Positions 24,490 through 34,097 of a stretch of DNA of 64,000 nt are shown piece after piece. The notes under the pieces are model-generated. The model did not search any database, was not told the DNA's origin, and saw only the letters and a list, made by a program, of their open reading frames with translations. The position numbers were made by a program, and so were the translations under genes. Positions within the stretch are counted from its first letter, which is position 1; every line of letters starts with the position of its first letter. This stretch comes from Pseudomonas hefeiensis. GTDB taxonomy: Bacteria > Pseudomonadota > Gammaproteobacteria > Pseudomonadales > Pseudomonadaceae. The stretch spans positions 930,001 to 994,000 of the forward strand of contig NZ_CP117449.1 of the NCBI RefSeq assembly GCF_030687835.1. The letters run 5' to 3'.

Positions 24490-25827
24490 ATGAGCAAGAA
24501 ATACTTTGGCACCGACGGTATTCGTGGTCGGGTCGGCGAATACCCCATTACCCCTGATTTCATGCTCAAGCTCGGTTGGGCTGCCGGTATGGCGTTCCGC
24601 AAGATGGGTGCCTGCAAAGTGCTGGTTGGCAAGGACACGCGAATTTCCGGCTACATGTTCGAATCGGCGCTTGAGGCTGGCCTGACCTCGGCGGGCGCCG
24701 ATGTGATGCTGTTGGGGCCGATGCCGACGCCGGCTATTGCCTACCTGACGCGTACGTTCCAGGCCCAGGCAGGCATCGTGATCAGTGCTTCGCACAACCC
24801 GCATGATGACAACGGCATTAAGTTCTTCTCCGGCCAGGGCACCAAGCTGCCGGATGATATCGAGCTGATGATCGAAGAGCTGCTGGACACGCCGATGACT
24901 GTGGTTGAGTCGAGCAAGATCGGCAAAGTGTCGCGGATCAACGATGCGTCGGGTCGTTACATCGAGTTCTGCAAAGGCAGTGTGCCGACCGGCACCAGTT
25001 TTTCTGGCCTGAAAATCGTCGTCGATTGCGCCCACGGGGCAACCTATAAGGTCGCGCCGAGCGTCTTTCGCGAGCTGGGCGCCGAGGTGGTGGTGCTTTC
25101 CGCGCAGCCTAACGGTCTGAACATCAATGACAACTGTGGCTCCACCCATACCGAGGCGTTGCAGGCTGCGGTGCTGGCCGAGCAGGCCGATCTCGGGATC
25201 GCTTTCGATGGCGACGGTGATCGGGTCCTGATGGTTGATCATACCGGTACGGTCGTCGATGGTGACGAGCTGCTGTTCATCATTGCTCGCGACCTGCATG
25301 GGCGTGGCAAGCTGCAGGGCGGCGTGGTCGGTACGTTGATGAGCAACCTCGGCCTCGAACTGGCCCTGGCGGACCTGGATATCCCGTTCGTGCGAGCCAA
25401 TGTGGGCGACCGCTACGTGATTTCGGAGCTGCTGGAGCGCAACTGGGTGATCGGGGGCGAGAACTCCGGTCACATCGTGTGCTTCGACCATACCACCACG
25501 GGTGATGCGATCATTGCGGCCCTGCAAGTGCTGATGGCGCTCAAGGCGCGTAACGAAGGGCTCGCACAGTCGCGCCAGGCATTGCGCAAATGCCCGCAAG
25601 TGTTGATCAACGTGCGTTTCGGTGGCGGTGTGAATCCTCTCGAGCATGCGAAGGTCAAGCAGGCCGGCGAGCGTGTAACGCAGGCTATGGCCGGGCGTGG
25701 GCGCGTGCTACTGCGCAAGTCGGGTACCGAGCCGTTGGTGCGGGTCATGGTCGAAGGCGAGGATGAAGCACAGGTCCGCGGTTATGCTGAAGAGCTGGCG
25801 AAGCTTGTTACTGAAGTTTCTGCCTGA
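24490..25827 (+). CDS. glmM: Phosphoglucosamine mutase
   Basis: A 445-residue enzyme converting glucosamine-6-phosphate to glucosamine-1-phosphate for peptidoglycan and LPS precursors. Phosphoserine loop [12 protein letters not shown] with the active serine near residue 100; metal-binding DGDGDR in [15 protein letters not shown]; sugar-binding GGENSGH; C-terminal phosphate-binding [12 protein letters not shown]. Start [16 protein letters not shown] is typical. Confidence 0.98.
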   Translation: MSKKYFGTDGIRGRVGEYPITPDFMLKLGWAAGMAFRKMGACKVLVGKDTRISGYMFESALEAGLTSAGADVMLLGPMPTPAIAYLTRTFQAQAGIVISASHNPHDDNGIKFFSGQGTKLPDDIELMIEELLDTPMTVVESSKIGKVSRINDASGRYIEFCKGSVPTGTSFSGLKIVVDCAHGATYKVAPSVFRELGAEVVVLSAQPNGLNINDNCGSTHTEALQAAVLAEQADLGIAFDGDGDRVLMVDHTGTVVDGDELLFIIARDLHGRGKLQGGVVGTLMSNLGLELALADLDIPFVRANVGDRYVISELLERNWVIGGENSGHIVCFDHTTTGDAIIAALQVLMALKARNEGLAQSRQALRKCPQVLINVRFGGGVNPLEHAKVKQAGERVTQAMAGRGRVLLRKSGTEPLVRVMVEGEDEAQVRGYAEELAKLVTEVSA

Positions 25828-25893
25828 ATTCGGCTTGCCAGTCATCAATCGGTTGGGTAACATCTGCGCCCACTTTGACCGACGAGGTACAGC

Positions 25894-26649
25894 ATGCGTC
25901 GCCCTATGGTAGCTGGTAACTGGAAGATGCACGGTACCCGCGCCAGCGTCGCTGAGCTGATCAAAGGCCTTCGTCATCTGGCCTTGTCAAGCGGTGTTGA
26001 CGTCGCGGTATTCCCGCCTTGCCTGTATATCAATCAAGTGGTTGATGGCTTGAAAGGCAAGTCGATTGCGGTTGGTGCACAGAATTCCGCGGTGGAATCC
26101 ATGCAGGGCGCATTGACTGGTGAAATCGCGCCGAGTCAGCTGGTGGATGCAGGCTGTTCCCTGGTCTTGGTCGGGCACTCTGAGCGTCGCATGATCATGG
26201 GTGAGCAGGACAAGGCTCTGATTCGCAAGTTTGCTGCGGCTCAGGGCAGTGGTCTGATTCCGGTGTTGTGCGTAGGGGAAACCCTTGAACAGCGTGAGGC
26301 CGGGAAGACCCTTGAGGTTGTCGGGCGTCAGCTGGGCAGTATCATTGAGGATCTGGGTGTCGGTGCTTTTGCAAAGGCAGTCATAGCTTACGAGCCGGTC
26401 TGGGCCATTGGCACCGGGCTGACTGCTTCGCCGCAACAGGCGCAGGATGTGCACGCCGCCATCCGCGCGCAGTTGGCGGCAGAGAATTCTGAGGTGGCAC
26501 GAGGTGTGCGACTTCTATACGGCGGCAGCGTGAAGGCGGCCAATGCGGTCGAACTGTTCGGCATGCCGGATATCGATGGGGGGCTCATTGGTGGAGCGTC
26601 CCTGAATGCAGATGAGTTCGGTGCGATCTGTCGCGCCGCGGGAAACTGA
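25894..26649 (+). CDS. tpiA: Triose-phosphate isomerase
   Basis: A 251-residue TIM-barrel enzyme interconverting dihydroxyacetone phosphate and glyceraldehyde-3-phosphate. Catalytic residues are visible: Lys11 in AGNWKMHG, His in VLVGHSERR, Glu in [11 protein letters not shown]. The C-terminal phosphate-binding YGGSVKAAN and [10 protein letters not shown] motifs are intact. Placed 4 nt before secG. Confidence 0.98.
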   Translation: MRRPMVAGNWKMHGTRASVAELIKGLRHLALSSGVDVAVFPPCLYINQVVDGLKGKSIAVGAQNSAVESMQGALTGEIAPSQLVDAGCSLVLVGHSERRMIMGEQDKALIRKFAAAQGSGLIPVLCVGETLEQREAGKTLEVVGRQLGSIIEDLGVGAFAKAVIAYEPVWAIGTGLTASPQQAQDVHAAIRAQLAAENSEVARGVRLLYGGSVKAANAVELFGMPDIDGGLIGGASLNADEFGAICRAAGN

Positions 26650-26653
26650 AAAA

Positions 26654-27037
26654 ATGCTGGAAACAGTCGTAGTCGTTTTTCATCTGCTGGGTGCATTGGG
26701 TGTAGTTGCCCTGGTATTGCTGCAGCAGGGTAAAGGTGCGGATGCTGGTGCGTCTTTCGGTGCAGGTGCTTCAAATACTGTGTTCGGAAGCCAAGGTTCC
26801 TCTACCTTTCTTAGTAAACTTACTGCTATACTCGCCGCCGGTTTCTTCATAACCAGCTTGGGGTTAGGTTACTTTGCTAAAGAGAAGGCTCAAGAGCTGA
26901 CTCAAGTAGGTTTACCAAACCCGGCAGTGTTGGAAGTGCCAAAGCAACAGCCGGCTTCTGATGATGTTCCGGTGCTTCAAGAGCAACAGTCGGCCAATCC
27001 GGCGACTGACGTACCTCCAGCTCAAGAGCAGAAGTAA
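26654..27037 (+). CDS. secG: Protein-export membrane protein SecG
   Basis: A 127-residue subunit of the SecYEG translocon with two membrane helices (about residues 3-22 and 52-72) joined by a glycine-rich loop with [19 protein letters not shown]. The tail after residue 75 is polar, rich in P, Q and E, and low in constraint. The start is the ATG at 26654; an in-frame extension overlaps tpiA. Two tRNA genes follow, as is usual for secG in pseudomonads. Confidence 0.95.
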   Translation: MLETVVVVFHLLGALGVVALVLLQQGKGADAGASFGAGASNTVFGSQGSSTFLSKLTAILAAGFFITSLGLGYFAKEKAQELTQVGLPNPAVLEVPKQQPASDDVPVLQEQQSANPATDVPPAQEQK

Positions 27038-27058
27038 GAAGGTTTCAAACGCTGTATT

Positions 27059-27144
27059 GCCGAGGTGGTGGAATTGGTAGACACGCAACCTTGAGGTGGT
27101 TGTGCCCATAGGGTGTAGGGGTTCGAGTCCCCTTCTCGGTACCA
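27059..27144 (+). tRNA. tRNA-Leu (anticodon GAG)
   Basis: An 86-nt class II tRNA with encoded CCA. Anticodon stem CAACC/GGTTG encloses the loop TTGAGGT, giving anticodon GAG. The long variable arm and the T arm GGGG-TTCGAGT-CCCC are clear, and the acceptor GCCGAGG pairs with TCTCGGT through terminal G-U pairs. It begins 21 nt after secG and has no clear promoter of its own, so it is probably cotranscribed with secG. Confidence 0.95.
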
Positions 27145-27155
27145 ATTATCAGGAG

Positions 27156-27180
27156 AGCCCGCGATTGCGGGCTTTCTTGT
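27156..27180 (+). terminator. Intrinsic terminator after tRNA-Leu
   Basis: AGCCCGC and GCGGGCT are separated by 4 nt and followed by TTCTTGT. It closes the secG/tRNA-Leu unit. Confidence 0.8.
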
Positions 27181-27196
27181 AGGTGGAAGGGTTACA

Positions 27197-27225
27197 TTGA
27201 CCCTGTAAGGGATCGGTCGTATACT
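27197..27225 (+). promoter_or_regulatory. Sigma-70 promoter of the initiator tRNA
   Basis: TTGACC, 17 nt, TATACT, followed by a GC-rich discriminator (TCCGCCCC) typical of stringently controlled stable-RNA promoters. The tRNA begins 17 nt after the -10. Confidence 0.85.
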
Positions 27226-27241
27226 TCCGCCCCAGCTTTGT

Positions 27242-27318
<77 letters not shown>

Positions 27319-27327
27319 GTTTCAGGG

Positions 27328-27348
27328 GCCCCTTCCAAGGGGCTTTTT
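27328..27348 (+). terminator. Intrinsic terminator of tRNA-fMet
   Basis: GCCCCTT and AAGGGGC with a 2-nt loop, followed by TTTTT. Confidence 0.9.
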
Positions 27349-27366
27349 GTTAGCTGGACACTTTAT

Positions 27367-27420
27367 AACGCCGCTGTTCAACGGCGTTTCAGGGATGGGC
27401 TATTCGCCCATTTTTTTTTA
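27367..27420 (+). terminator. Two further hairpins in front of rimP
   Basis: AACGCCG...CGGCGTT at 27367-27388, then ATGGGC-TATTC-GCCCAT at 27395-27411 with nine T residues. The second is a textbook terminator placed about 40 nt before rimP. Together with the fMet terminator it either insulates rimP-nusA or acts as an attenuator for it; NusA itself could influence read-through. Confidence 0.7.
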
Positions 27421-27458
27421 TTTGCACAGCATGCACAAACATGCACGAGGGGGTTCAG

Positions 27459-27917
27459 GTGTCGAGCAAGCTAGAACAGTTGCAGGCCTTGTTGGCCCCG
27501 GTGGTCGTGGCCCTTGGCTATGAATGCTGGGGTATTGAGTTTTCGGCTCAAGGTCGCCACTCACTGTTGCGCGTTTATATCGATAAGGAAGGCGGCGTAT
27601 TGGTGGATGACTGCGCCATCGTCAGCCGTCAGATCAGCGGTGTATTGGATGTCGAAGATCCAATCACCTCCGAATACACCCTTGAAGTTTCCTCGCCTGG
27701 CATGGAACGCCCTCTGTTCTCCCTTGAACAGTTCGCTTCGTTTGCCGGTGAACAAGTGAAGATCAAGCTGCGCTCGCCTTTCGAAGGTCGACGCAACTTT
27801 CAAGGCCTTCTGCGCGGTGTAGAAGAGCAGGACGTCGTGGTGCAGGTAGAAGACCATGAGTTCCTGTTGCCGATCGATATGATCGACAAGGCCAACATTA
27901 TTCCCAGTTTTGACTGA
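27459..27917 (+). CDS. rimP: Ribosome maturation factor RimP
   Basis: A 152-residue protein needed for 30S subunit maturation. Typical pattern: [40 protein letters not shown], and [13 protein letters not shown] in the first domain; the C-terminal SH3-like domain has [17 protein letters not shown]. The start is GTG at 27459, preceded by GAGGGGG; the in-frame ATG at 27441 would add six residues and leave no Shine-Dalgarno. First gene of the rimP-nusA-infB block. Confidence 0.95.
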   Translation: MSSKLEQLQALLAPVVVALGYECWGIEFSAQGRHSLLRVYIDKEGGVLVDDCAIVSRQISGVLDVEDPITSEYTLEVSSPGMERPLFSLEQFASFAGEQVKIKLRSPFEGRRNFQGLLRGVEEQDVVVQVEDHEFLLPIDMIDKANIIPSFD

Positions 27918-27976
27918 TACGTGCCAGATACTGCGGATCCCGCGGATCCAATGGCTTGCGAAAGGCGAGGCGTACG

Positions 27977-29458
27977 ATGAGCAAAGAAGTACTGCTGGTT
28001 GTTGAGTCGGTATCCAATGAAAAGGGCGTACCGGCTAACGTTATTTTTGAAGCGCTGGAGCTGGCTCTGGCCACTGCTACCAAGAAGCGGTTTGAAGACG
28101 AAGTTGATTTGCGTGTGGAAATCAATCGCCACACCGGAGCCTATGAGACTTTCCGTCGCTGGACGGTCGTCGAAGAGGCCGACCTGGACGATCCGGCTAT
28201 CGAAACCTGGCCAAGCAAGGTTGCAGAAACGCACCCTGGCGCCAAAGTAGGTGATGTAGTCGAGGAAAAGATCGAATCCATCGAGTTCGGTCGTATTGCT
28301 GCGCAGACCGCCAAGCAGGTCATTGTGCAGAAAGTTCGCGAAGCCGAGCGTGCGCAAGTCGTCGATGCTTATCGCGAGCGCCTGGGGGAAATCATCTCCG
28401 GCACCGTGAAAAAAGTCACCCGCGACAACGTGATCGTCGACCTGGGCAACAACGCCGAAGCGTTGCTGGCTCGTGAAGACATCATTTCTCGCGAAACTTT
28501 CCGGGTTGGCGTGCGACTGCGTGCGCTGCTCAAGGAAATCCGCACCGAGAACCGGGGCCCGCAGTTGATCCTGTCGCGTACCGCGCCGGAAATGCTGATC
28601 GAGTTGTTCCGCATCGAAGTGCCGGAAATTGCTGAAGGCCTGATCGAAGTAATGGCCGCCTCCCGTGATCCGGGTTCGCGTGCCAAGATCGCGGTCCGCT
28701 CCAAGGACAAGCGTATCGACCCGCAAGGTGCCTGTATTGGCATGCGTGGTTCGCGTGTCCAGGCCGTATCCGGCGAGTTGGGCGGTGAGCGTGTGGATAT
28801 CGTCTTGTGGGACGACAACCCGGCTCAGTTCGTGATCAACGCCATGTCGCCAGCTGAAGTGGCGGCAATTATCGTCGACGAAGATGCCCATGCCATGGAC
28901 ATCGCCGTTGGCGCAGACAATCTCGCTCAGGCCATCGGTCGCGGTGGTCAGAACGTGCGTCTGGCTAGCCAATTGACTGGCTGGACCCTGAACGTGATGA
29001 CCGAATCGGACATCCAGGCTAAGCAGCAAGCTGAAACCGGCGATATCCTGCGCAACTTCATCGAAGAGCTTGAGGTCGATGAAGAGCTGGCACAGGTGCT
29101 GGTAGATGAAGGCTTTACCAGCCTGGAAGAGATTGCCTACGTACCGGTGGAGGAAATGCTCAACATCGACGGCTTTGACGAGGACATCGTCAACGAGCTT
29201 CGCGCTCGGGCCAAGGATCGTTTGTTGACCAAAGCCATCGCTACTGAGGAAAAGCTGGCAGACGCCCATCCGGCCGAAGACCTGCTCTCGCTTGAGGGCA
29301 TGGACAAGGATCTGGCGATGGAACTGGCGGTGCGCGGCGTAATTACCCGCGAAGACCTGGCCGAGCAGTCTATTGACGATCTGCTCGACATCGACGGCAT
29401 TGACGATGATCGTGCCGGCAAGTTGATCATGGCCGCCCGAGCCCACTGGTTCGAGTAA
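27977..29458 (+). CDS. nusA: Transcription termination/antitermination factor NusA
   Basis: A 493-residue RNA polymerase-binding protein. N-terminal polymerase-binding domain ([18 protein letters not shown]), S1 domain about residues 130-200 ([18 protein letters not shown]), two KH domains ([38 protein letters not shown]), and two C-terminal acidic repeats with helix-hairpin-helix character. Start at ATG 27977 (MSKEVLLV) with AGGCGAGG upstream. Directly precedes infB. Confidence 0.98.
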   Translation: MSKEVLLVVESVSNEKGVPANVIFEALELALATATKKRFEDEVDLRVEINRHTGAYETFRRWTVVEEADLDDPAIETWPSKVAETHPGAKVGDVVEEKIESIEFGRIAAQTAKQVIVQKVREAERAQVVDAYRERLGEIISGTVKKVTRDNVIVDLGNNAEALLAREDIISRETFRVGVRLRALLKEIRTENRGPQLILSRTAPEMLIELFRIEVPEIAEGLIEVMAASRDPGSRAKIAVRSKDKRIDPQGACIGMRGSRVQAVSGELGGERVDIVLWDDNPAQFVINAMSPAEVAAIIVDEDAHAMDIAVGADNLAQAIGRGGQNVRLASQLTGWTLNVMTESDIQAKQQAETGDILRNFIEELEVDEELAQVLVDEGFTSLEEIAYVPVEEMLNIDGFDEDIVNELRARAKDRLLTKAIATEEKLADAHPAEDLLSLEGMDKDLAMELAVRGVITREDLAEQSIDDLLDIDGIDDDRAGKLIMAARAHWFE

Positions 29459-29485
29459 TTAGGCGCGGCCTGAGGAGAGAAGTGC

Positions 29486-32008
29486 ATGACGCAAGTCACG
29501 GTGAAACAACTGGCCGATGAGGTCAAAACACCGGTAGAGCGCCTGTTGCAGCAGATGCGTGAGGCAGGTCTGCCGCACACCGCCGCCGAGGAACATGTGA
29601 CCGACAGTGAGAAGCAGTCTCTGCTGACTCACTTGAAGAGCAGTCACAAGGCGAAAGTGGAAGAACCGCGCAAGATCACTCTGCAGCGTAAAACCACCAG
29701 CACCCTGCGTGTTGCCGGTAGCAAAAGCATCAGCGTTGAAGTACGCAAGAAGAAAGTCTTCGTACAGCGCAGCCCGGAAGAAATCGAAGCCGAGCGCAAA
29801 CGCGAACTGGAAGAACGTCGCGCAGTAGAAAATGCTGCACGTCAGAAGGCTGAAGAAGAAGCCAAGCGTCGCGCCGAAGAAGAAGCGCGTCGCCAGCCTG
29901 CTGCTGCGCAATCCGCTCCGGCCGAAGCCGTTGCGGCTCCAGCCCCGGCAGCCGAGCCAGTGCGTGAAAGCGCGCCGGTCCAGGCGCCAGCTCCAGCACC
30001 TGCGGCCGATACTCGCAAGCGCGACGAACAGCGCCGTCCGGACAAGCCACGTGCCGACGACAACCGTCGGGGCAGTGGCGATGGCGAGCGCAAAAACGCT
30101 CCTCATCGTGCTTCGGTCAAGGAAAAGGCACCAGCGCCACGCGTTGCGCCACGTACCACCGACGAAGAAAGCGATGGCTTCCGTCGTGGCGGTCGCGGCA
30201 AGGCCAAGCTGAAGAAACGCAACGCCCACGGTTTCCAGAGCCCTACCGGCCCTGTCGTGCGTGAAGTGAAGATCGGCGAGACCATCACTGTGGGCGATCT
30301 GGCCCAGCAGATGTCGGTCAAGGCAGCTGAAATCATCAAGTTCATGTTCAAGCTGGGTACGCCGGCCACCATCAACCAGGTACTGGATCAGGAAACTGCC
30401 CAACTGGTTGCTGAAGAGCTGGGCCACAAAGTGACCCTGGTCAGCGACACTGCCCTGGAAGATTCCCTGGCCGAGTCCCTGAAGTTTGAAGGTGAGGCGG
30501 TTTCCCGTGCACCGGTCGTGACCGTAATGGGCCACGTCGACCACGGTAAAACTTCCCTGCTCGACTATATCCGTCGTGCGAAGGTTGCGGCAGGCGAGGC
30601 GGGTGGTATTACCCAGCACATCGGCGCCTACCACGTTGAAACCGACCGCGGCATGGTGACGTTCCTCGACACCCCGGGTCACGCTGCGTTTACCGCAATG
30701 CGTGCCCGTGGTGCCAAAGCGACCGACATCGTGATCCTGGTGGTCGCGGCGGACGACGGCGTGATGCCACAAACCATCGAAGCCGTTCAGCATGCCAAGG
30801 CAGCTGGCGTACCTCTGGTGGTTGCGGTGAACAAGATCGACAAGCCGGGCGCCGATCTCGATCGCATCCGTAGCGAACTGTCGGTTCACGGCGTGACTTC
30901 CGAAGAGTGGGGTGGCGACACTCCATTCGTACCGGTCTCTGCGAAGATGGGTACCGGCGTTGACGAACTGCTCGAAGCCGTTCTGTTGCAAGCCGAGGTT
31001 CTGGAACTGACCGCTACACCTTCGGCCCCTGGCCGTGGTGTGGTTGTTGAGTCCCGTCTCGACAAGGGCCGTGGCCCGGTTGCGACCGTTCTGGTTCAGG
31101 ACGGTACCCTGCGCCAGGGCGACATGGTGCTGGTCGGTTCGAACTATGGCCGCGTGCGCGCCATGCTCGACGAGAACGGCAAGCCCATCAAGGAAGCCGG
31201 TCCTGCTATCCCGGTCGAGATCCTCGGCCTGGACGGCACCCCGGATGCTGGCGACGAGATGAGCGTTGTGGCTGACGAGAAGAAGGCCCGCGAAGTGGCT
31301 CTGTTCCGTCAGGGCAAGTTCCGCGAAGTCAAACTGGCTCGCGCTCACGCTGGCAAGCTGGAAAACATCTTCGAGAACATGGGTCAGGAAGAGAAGAAGA
31401 CGCTCAACATCGTCCTCAAATCCGACGTCCGTGGCTCGCTGGAAGCGTTGAACGGCGCCTTGAACGGCCTGGGTAACGACGAAGTGCAAGTGCGTGTGGT
31501 CGGTGGCGGTGTCGGTGGTATCACCGAATCCGATGCCAACCTGGCCCTGGCCTCCAACGCTGTACTGTTTGGCTTCAACGTGCGTGCCGATGCCGGCGCT
31601 CGCAAGATCGTCGAGCAGGAAGGCCTGGATATGCGTTACTACAACGTGATCTACGACATCATCGAAGACGTCAAGAAAGCCCTCACCGGTATGCTGGGCA
31701 GCGATGTTCGCGAGAACATCCTGGGTACCGCTGAAGTGCGTGACGTGTTCCGTTCGCCGAAGTTTGGCGCGATCGCCGGTTGCATGGTGATCGAGGGTGT
31801 TGTTCACCGTAACCGTCCAATCCGTGTACTGCGCGAAGACATCGTTATCTTCGAAGGCGAGCTGGAATCCCTGCGCCGCTTCAAGGATGACGCTTCGGAA
31901 GTCCGTGCCGGCATGGAATGCGGTATTGGCGTCAAGAGCTACAACGACGTCAAAGTCGGCGACAAGATCGAAGTCTTCGAGAAGGTCCAGGTTGCTCGCA
32001 GCCTCTGA
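29486..32008 (+). CDS. infB: Translation initiation factor IF-2
   Basis: An 840-residue GTPase that brings initiator tRNA to the 30S subunit. N-terminal IF2_N motif ([20 protein letters not shown]), then a charged, alanine/arginine-rich low-complexity stretch to about residue 240, a second IF2_N motif, and the GTPase domain with [24 protein letters not shown] and NKIDKPGAD. The C-terminal domains II-IV are intact. An internal start giving a shorter form, as in E. coli, is possible but not evident. Confidence 0.98.
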   Translation: MTQVTVKQLADEVKTPVERLLQQMREAGLPHTAAEEHVTDSEKQSLLTHLKSSHKAKVEEPRKITLQRKTTSTLRVAGSKSISVEVRKKKVFVQRSPEEIEAERKRELEERRAVENAARQKAEEEAKRRAEEEARRQPAAAQSAPAEAVAAPAPAAEPVRESAPVQAPAPAPAADTRKRDEQRRPDKPRADDNRRGSGDGERKNAPHRASVKEKAPAPRVAPRTTDEESDGFRRGGRGKAKLKKRNAHGFQSPTGPVVREVKIGETITVGDLAQQMSVKAAEIIKFMFKLGTPATINQVLDQETAQLVAEELGHKVTLVSDTALEDSLAESLKFEGEAVSRAPVVTVMGHVDHGKTSLLDYIRRAKVAAGEAGGITQHIGAYHVETDRGMVTFLDTPGHAAFTAMRARGAKATDIVILVVAADDGVMPQTIEAVQHAKAAGVPLVVAVNKIDKPGADLDRIRSELSVHGVTSEEWGGDTPFVPVSAKMGTGVDELLEAVLLQAEVLELTATPSAPGRGVVVESRLDKGRGPVATVLVQDGTLRQGDMVLVGSNYGRVRAMLDENGKPIKEAGPAIPVEILGLDGTPDAGDEMSVVADEKKAREVALFRQGKFREVKLARAHAGKLENIFENMGQEEKKTLNIVLKSDVRGSLEALNGALNGLGNDEVQVRVVGGGVGGITESDANLALASNAVLFGFNVRADAGARKIVEQEGLDMRYYNVIYDIIEDVKKALTGMLGSDVRENILGTAEVRDVFRSPKFGAIAGCMVIEGVVHRNRPIRVLREDIVIFEGELESLRRFKDDASEVRAGMECGIGVKSYNDVKVGDKIEVFEKVQVARSL

Positions 32009-32079
32009 CTCGCGTACTTCAAGAGCCGCACCGGGCAGTCGCATGAATATGCGCTGCCTCTCAGGCGGACTCTAAACGC

Positions 32080-32115
32080 AACGCCCGGTCTGGCTTTTGT
32101 CAGGCCGGGCGTTTG
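32080..32115 (+). terminator. Hairpin between infB and rbfA
   Basis: A 13-bp stem, AACGCCCGGTCTG against CAGGCCGGGCGTT with one T-G pair and an 8-nt loop. The tail is only GTTTG, so it may be a partial terminator or a processing signal inside the operon. Confidence 0.65.
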
Positions 32116-32167
32116 CCGCTTTCAGACCTCACGGGTTTGACCGTGGGGCAGTAACAGGTAACAAGAC

Positions 32168-32569
32168 ATGGCAAAAGAATATAGCCGTACCCAACGAATT
32201 GGCGATCAGATGCAGCGCGAGCTGGCCCAACTGATCCGTCGCGAAGTCAAAGACCCGCGCGTCGGCCTGGTCACCATTACCGCAGTGGAAGTCAGCCGTG
32301 ACGTCGGTCATGCGAAGATTTTCATCACCGTGATGGGCCAGGACAGCGCCGAAGAAATCGCCCAAAGCATCAAGGTGCTCAACTCGGCTGCCGGTTTCCT
32401 GCGTATGCAGCTGGCCCGGGAGATGAAGTTGCGCAGCGTTCCACAGTTGCACTTCCATTACGACGAAAGCGTCGTGCGGGGTGCGCATCTGTCGGCACTG
32501 ATCGAACGCGCCGTGGCTGAAGACAGCCAGCACCCGGTTGCGGCTGAACCCGAAGACACCAAGGAGTAA
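32168..32569 (+). CDS. rbfA: Ribosome-binding factor A
   Basis: A 133-residue KH-like protein that binds 16S rRNA helix 1 and helps late 30S maturation. It starts [20 protein letters not shown] and contains [20 protein letters not shown] and the [17 protein letters not shown] helix-kink-helix, all typical. It lies between infB and truB and ends 3 nt before truB. Confidence 0.96.
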   Translation: MAKEYSRTQRIGDQMQRELAQLIRREVKDPRVGLVTITAVEVSRDVGHAKIFITVMGQDSAEEIAQSIKVLNSAAGFLRMQLAREMKLRSVPQLHFHYDESVVRGAHLSALIERAVAEDSQHPVAAEPEDTKE

Positions 32570-32572
32570 TCG

Positions 32573-33490
32573 GTGGCTCAGGTCAAACGTATCCGCCGTA
32601 ACGTCAGCGGCATCATCCTGCTCGACAAACCGCTGGGGTTCACCTCCAACGCGGCGTTGCAGAAGGTGCGCTGGCTGCTCAATGCCGAGAAAGCCGGGCA
32701 CACCGGCAGTCTCGATCCGCTGGCCACCGGCGTGCTACCGCTGTGCTTTGGCGAGGCGACCAAGTTCTCTCAGTATTTGCTCGATTCCGACAAGGGTTAT
32801 GAAACCCTGGCGCAACTGGGCAAGACCACTACCACGGCGGACGCCGAAGGTGAGATTTTGCTGGAGCGGCCGGTGACCGTTGGTCAGGCTGATATCGAGG
32901 CTGTGCTGCCGGCTTTTCGCGGACAAATCAGCCAGATACCGCCGATGTACTCTGCTCTCAAGCGTGATGGCCAGCCGTTATACAAGCTGGCCCGTGCAGG
33001 CGAAGTAGTGGAGCGTGAACCGCGTTCTGTTACTATTGCGCGCTTGGAATTGCTGGCCTTTGACGGTAATACTGCGCGGCTTGCTGTCGATTGCAGCAAA
33101 GGCACCTATATCCGGACCCTGGTGGAGGATATTGGTGAACAGCTCGGCTGTGGCGCGTACGTGGCAGAATTGCGACGGACCCAGGCCGGGCCTTTCACGT
33201 TGGCCCAGACGGTCACGCTGGAAGAACTCGAAGCGGTACATGCCGAGGGCGGCAACGAAGCGGTCGACCGTTTCCTGATGCCATCGGACAGCGGCCTGCT
33301 GGATTGGCCGCTGTTGCAGTTCTCCGAGCACAGTGCGTTCTATTGGCTCAACGGCCAACCGGTACGTGCTCCGGATGCACCGAAGTTCGGCATGGTGCGG
33401 GTACAGGATCACAATGGCCGCTTCATCGGTATCGGTGAAGTGAGCGAAGACGGGCGCATTGCGCCGCGTCGACTGATTCGGTCGGAATGA
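32573..33490 (+). CDS. truB: tRNA pseudouridine-55 synthase TruB
   Basis: A 305-residue enzyme that makes the conserved T-loop pseudouridine of tRNAs. The catalytic Asp is in [19 protein letters not shown] (about Asp48); [17 protein letters not shown] lies in the RNA-binding region; a C-terminal PUA-like domain ends [16 protein letters not shown]. The start is GTG at 32573, close behind rbfA. Confidence 0.96.
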   Translation: MAQVKRIRRNVSGIILLDKPLGFTSNAALQKVRWLLNAEKAGHTGSLDPLATGVLPLCFGEATKFSQYLLDSDKGYETLAQLGKTTTTADAEGEILLERPVTVGQADIEAVLPAFRGQISQIPPMYSALKRDGQPLYKLARAGEVVEREPRSVTIARLELLAFDGNTARLAVDCSKGTYIRTLVEDIGEQLGCGAYVAELRRTQAGPFTLAQTVTLEELEAVHAEGGNEAVDRFLMPSDSGLLDWPLLQFSEHSAFYWLNGQPVRAPDAPKFGMVRVQDHNGRFIGIGEVSEDGRIAPRRLIRSE

Positions 33491-33496
33491 CCGGAA

Positions 33497-33520
33497 CCAG
33501 CCTGTGTAACAGCAGGCTGG
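33497..33520 (+). terminator. Hairpin after truB
   Basis: CCAGCCTG and CAGGCTGG are separated by 8 nt. There is no U tract, so this is a weak terminator or an mRNA end structure. Confidence 0.5.
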
Positions 33521-33532
33521 CGAGTGTGGCTG

Positions 33533-33561
33533 TTAACAGGCACGGTCACTACTCATTTATA
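33533..33561 (+). promoter_or_regulatory. Candidate rpsO promoter
   Basis: TTAACA, 17 nt, TTTATA, with TATAGAT immediately overlapping as an alternative -10. It lies about 75 nt before rpsO. Confidence 0.4.
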
Positions 33562-33565
33562 GATA

Positions 33566-33611
33566 CAGGGATTTGTCCCTGGCCTGTTGAAGCTGTTTCT
33601 TTGAAACAGTT
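33566..33611 (+). promoter_or_regulatory. Two hairpins in the rpsO leader (candidate S15 autoregulatory site)
   Basis: CAGGGA-TTTG-TCCCTG (33566-33581) is followed by a stem with CTGTTTC-TTT-GAAACAG (33591-33611), ending 22 nt before the ATG and close to the Shine-Dalgarno AAAGGA. S15 represses its own mRNA in several bacteria through different leader structures. This role is inferred from position. Confidence 0.45.
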
Positions 33612-33633
33612 TCCTGACTAAAAGGATTGCCTC

Positions 33634-33903
33634 ATGGCTCTCGACGTTCAAGAAAAAGCTCAAATCGTAGCTGACTACCAGCAAGCTGTTGGTGACACCG
33701 GTTCGCCAGAAGTGCAAGTTGCACTGCTGACCCACAACATCAACAAACTGCAAGGTCACTTCAAGGCCAACGGTAAGGATCACCACTCCCGTCGTGGTCT
33801 GATCCGCATGGTAAACCAGCGTCGTAAGCTGCTGGACTACCTGAAAGGCAAGGACGTGAGCCGTTACAGCGCTCTGATCGCTCGCCTGGGTCTGCGTCGC
33901 TAA
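33634..33903 (+). CDS. rpsO: 30S ribosomal protein S15
   Basis: An 89-residue protein with the S15 pattern: [20 protein letters not shown], the [19 protein letters not shown] loop with rRNA-binding histidines and serine, and [20 protein letters not shown]. It binds 16S rRNA helices 20-22. Gene order truB-rpsO-pnp is conserved. Strong AAAGGA Shine-Dalgarno and highly expressed codon use. Confidence 0.98.
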   Translation: MALDVQEKAQIVADYQQAVGDTGSPEVQVALLTHNINKLQGHFKANGKDHHSRRGLIRMVNQRRKLLDYLKGKDVSRYSALIARLGLRR

Positions 33904-34097
33904 TCAGCGATTGCGCTAGAGGTTGGTTGTCTGTCGTACGTCAGTGGGTTTTCCGCTGGCGCATGGCAGGCTCCCAGCCTCAAGTTTTATCTGGATACAC
34001 GTTTTACCCTGGACAGACGTCGGGCCGATTCCCGCCATTGCCCAAGAATTTCGCAAGAAGACAAGTTCCCCAAGAGCCACAAAGAAGGTAGGACACC

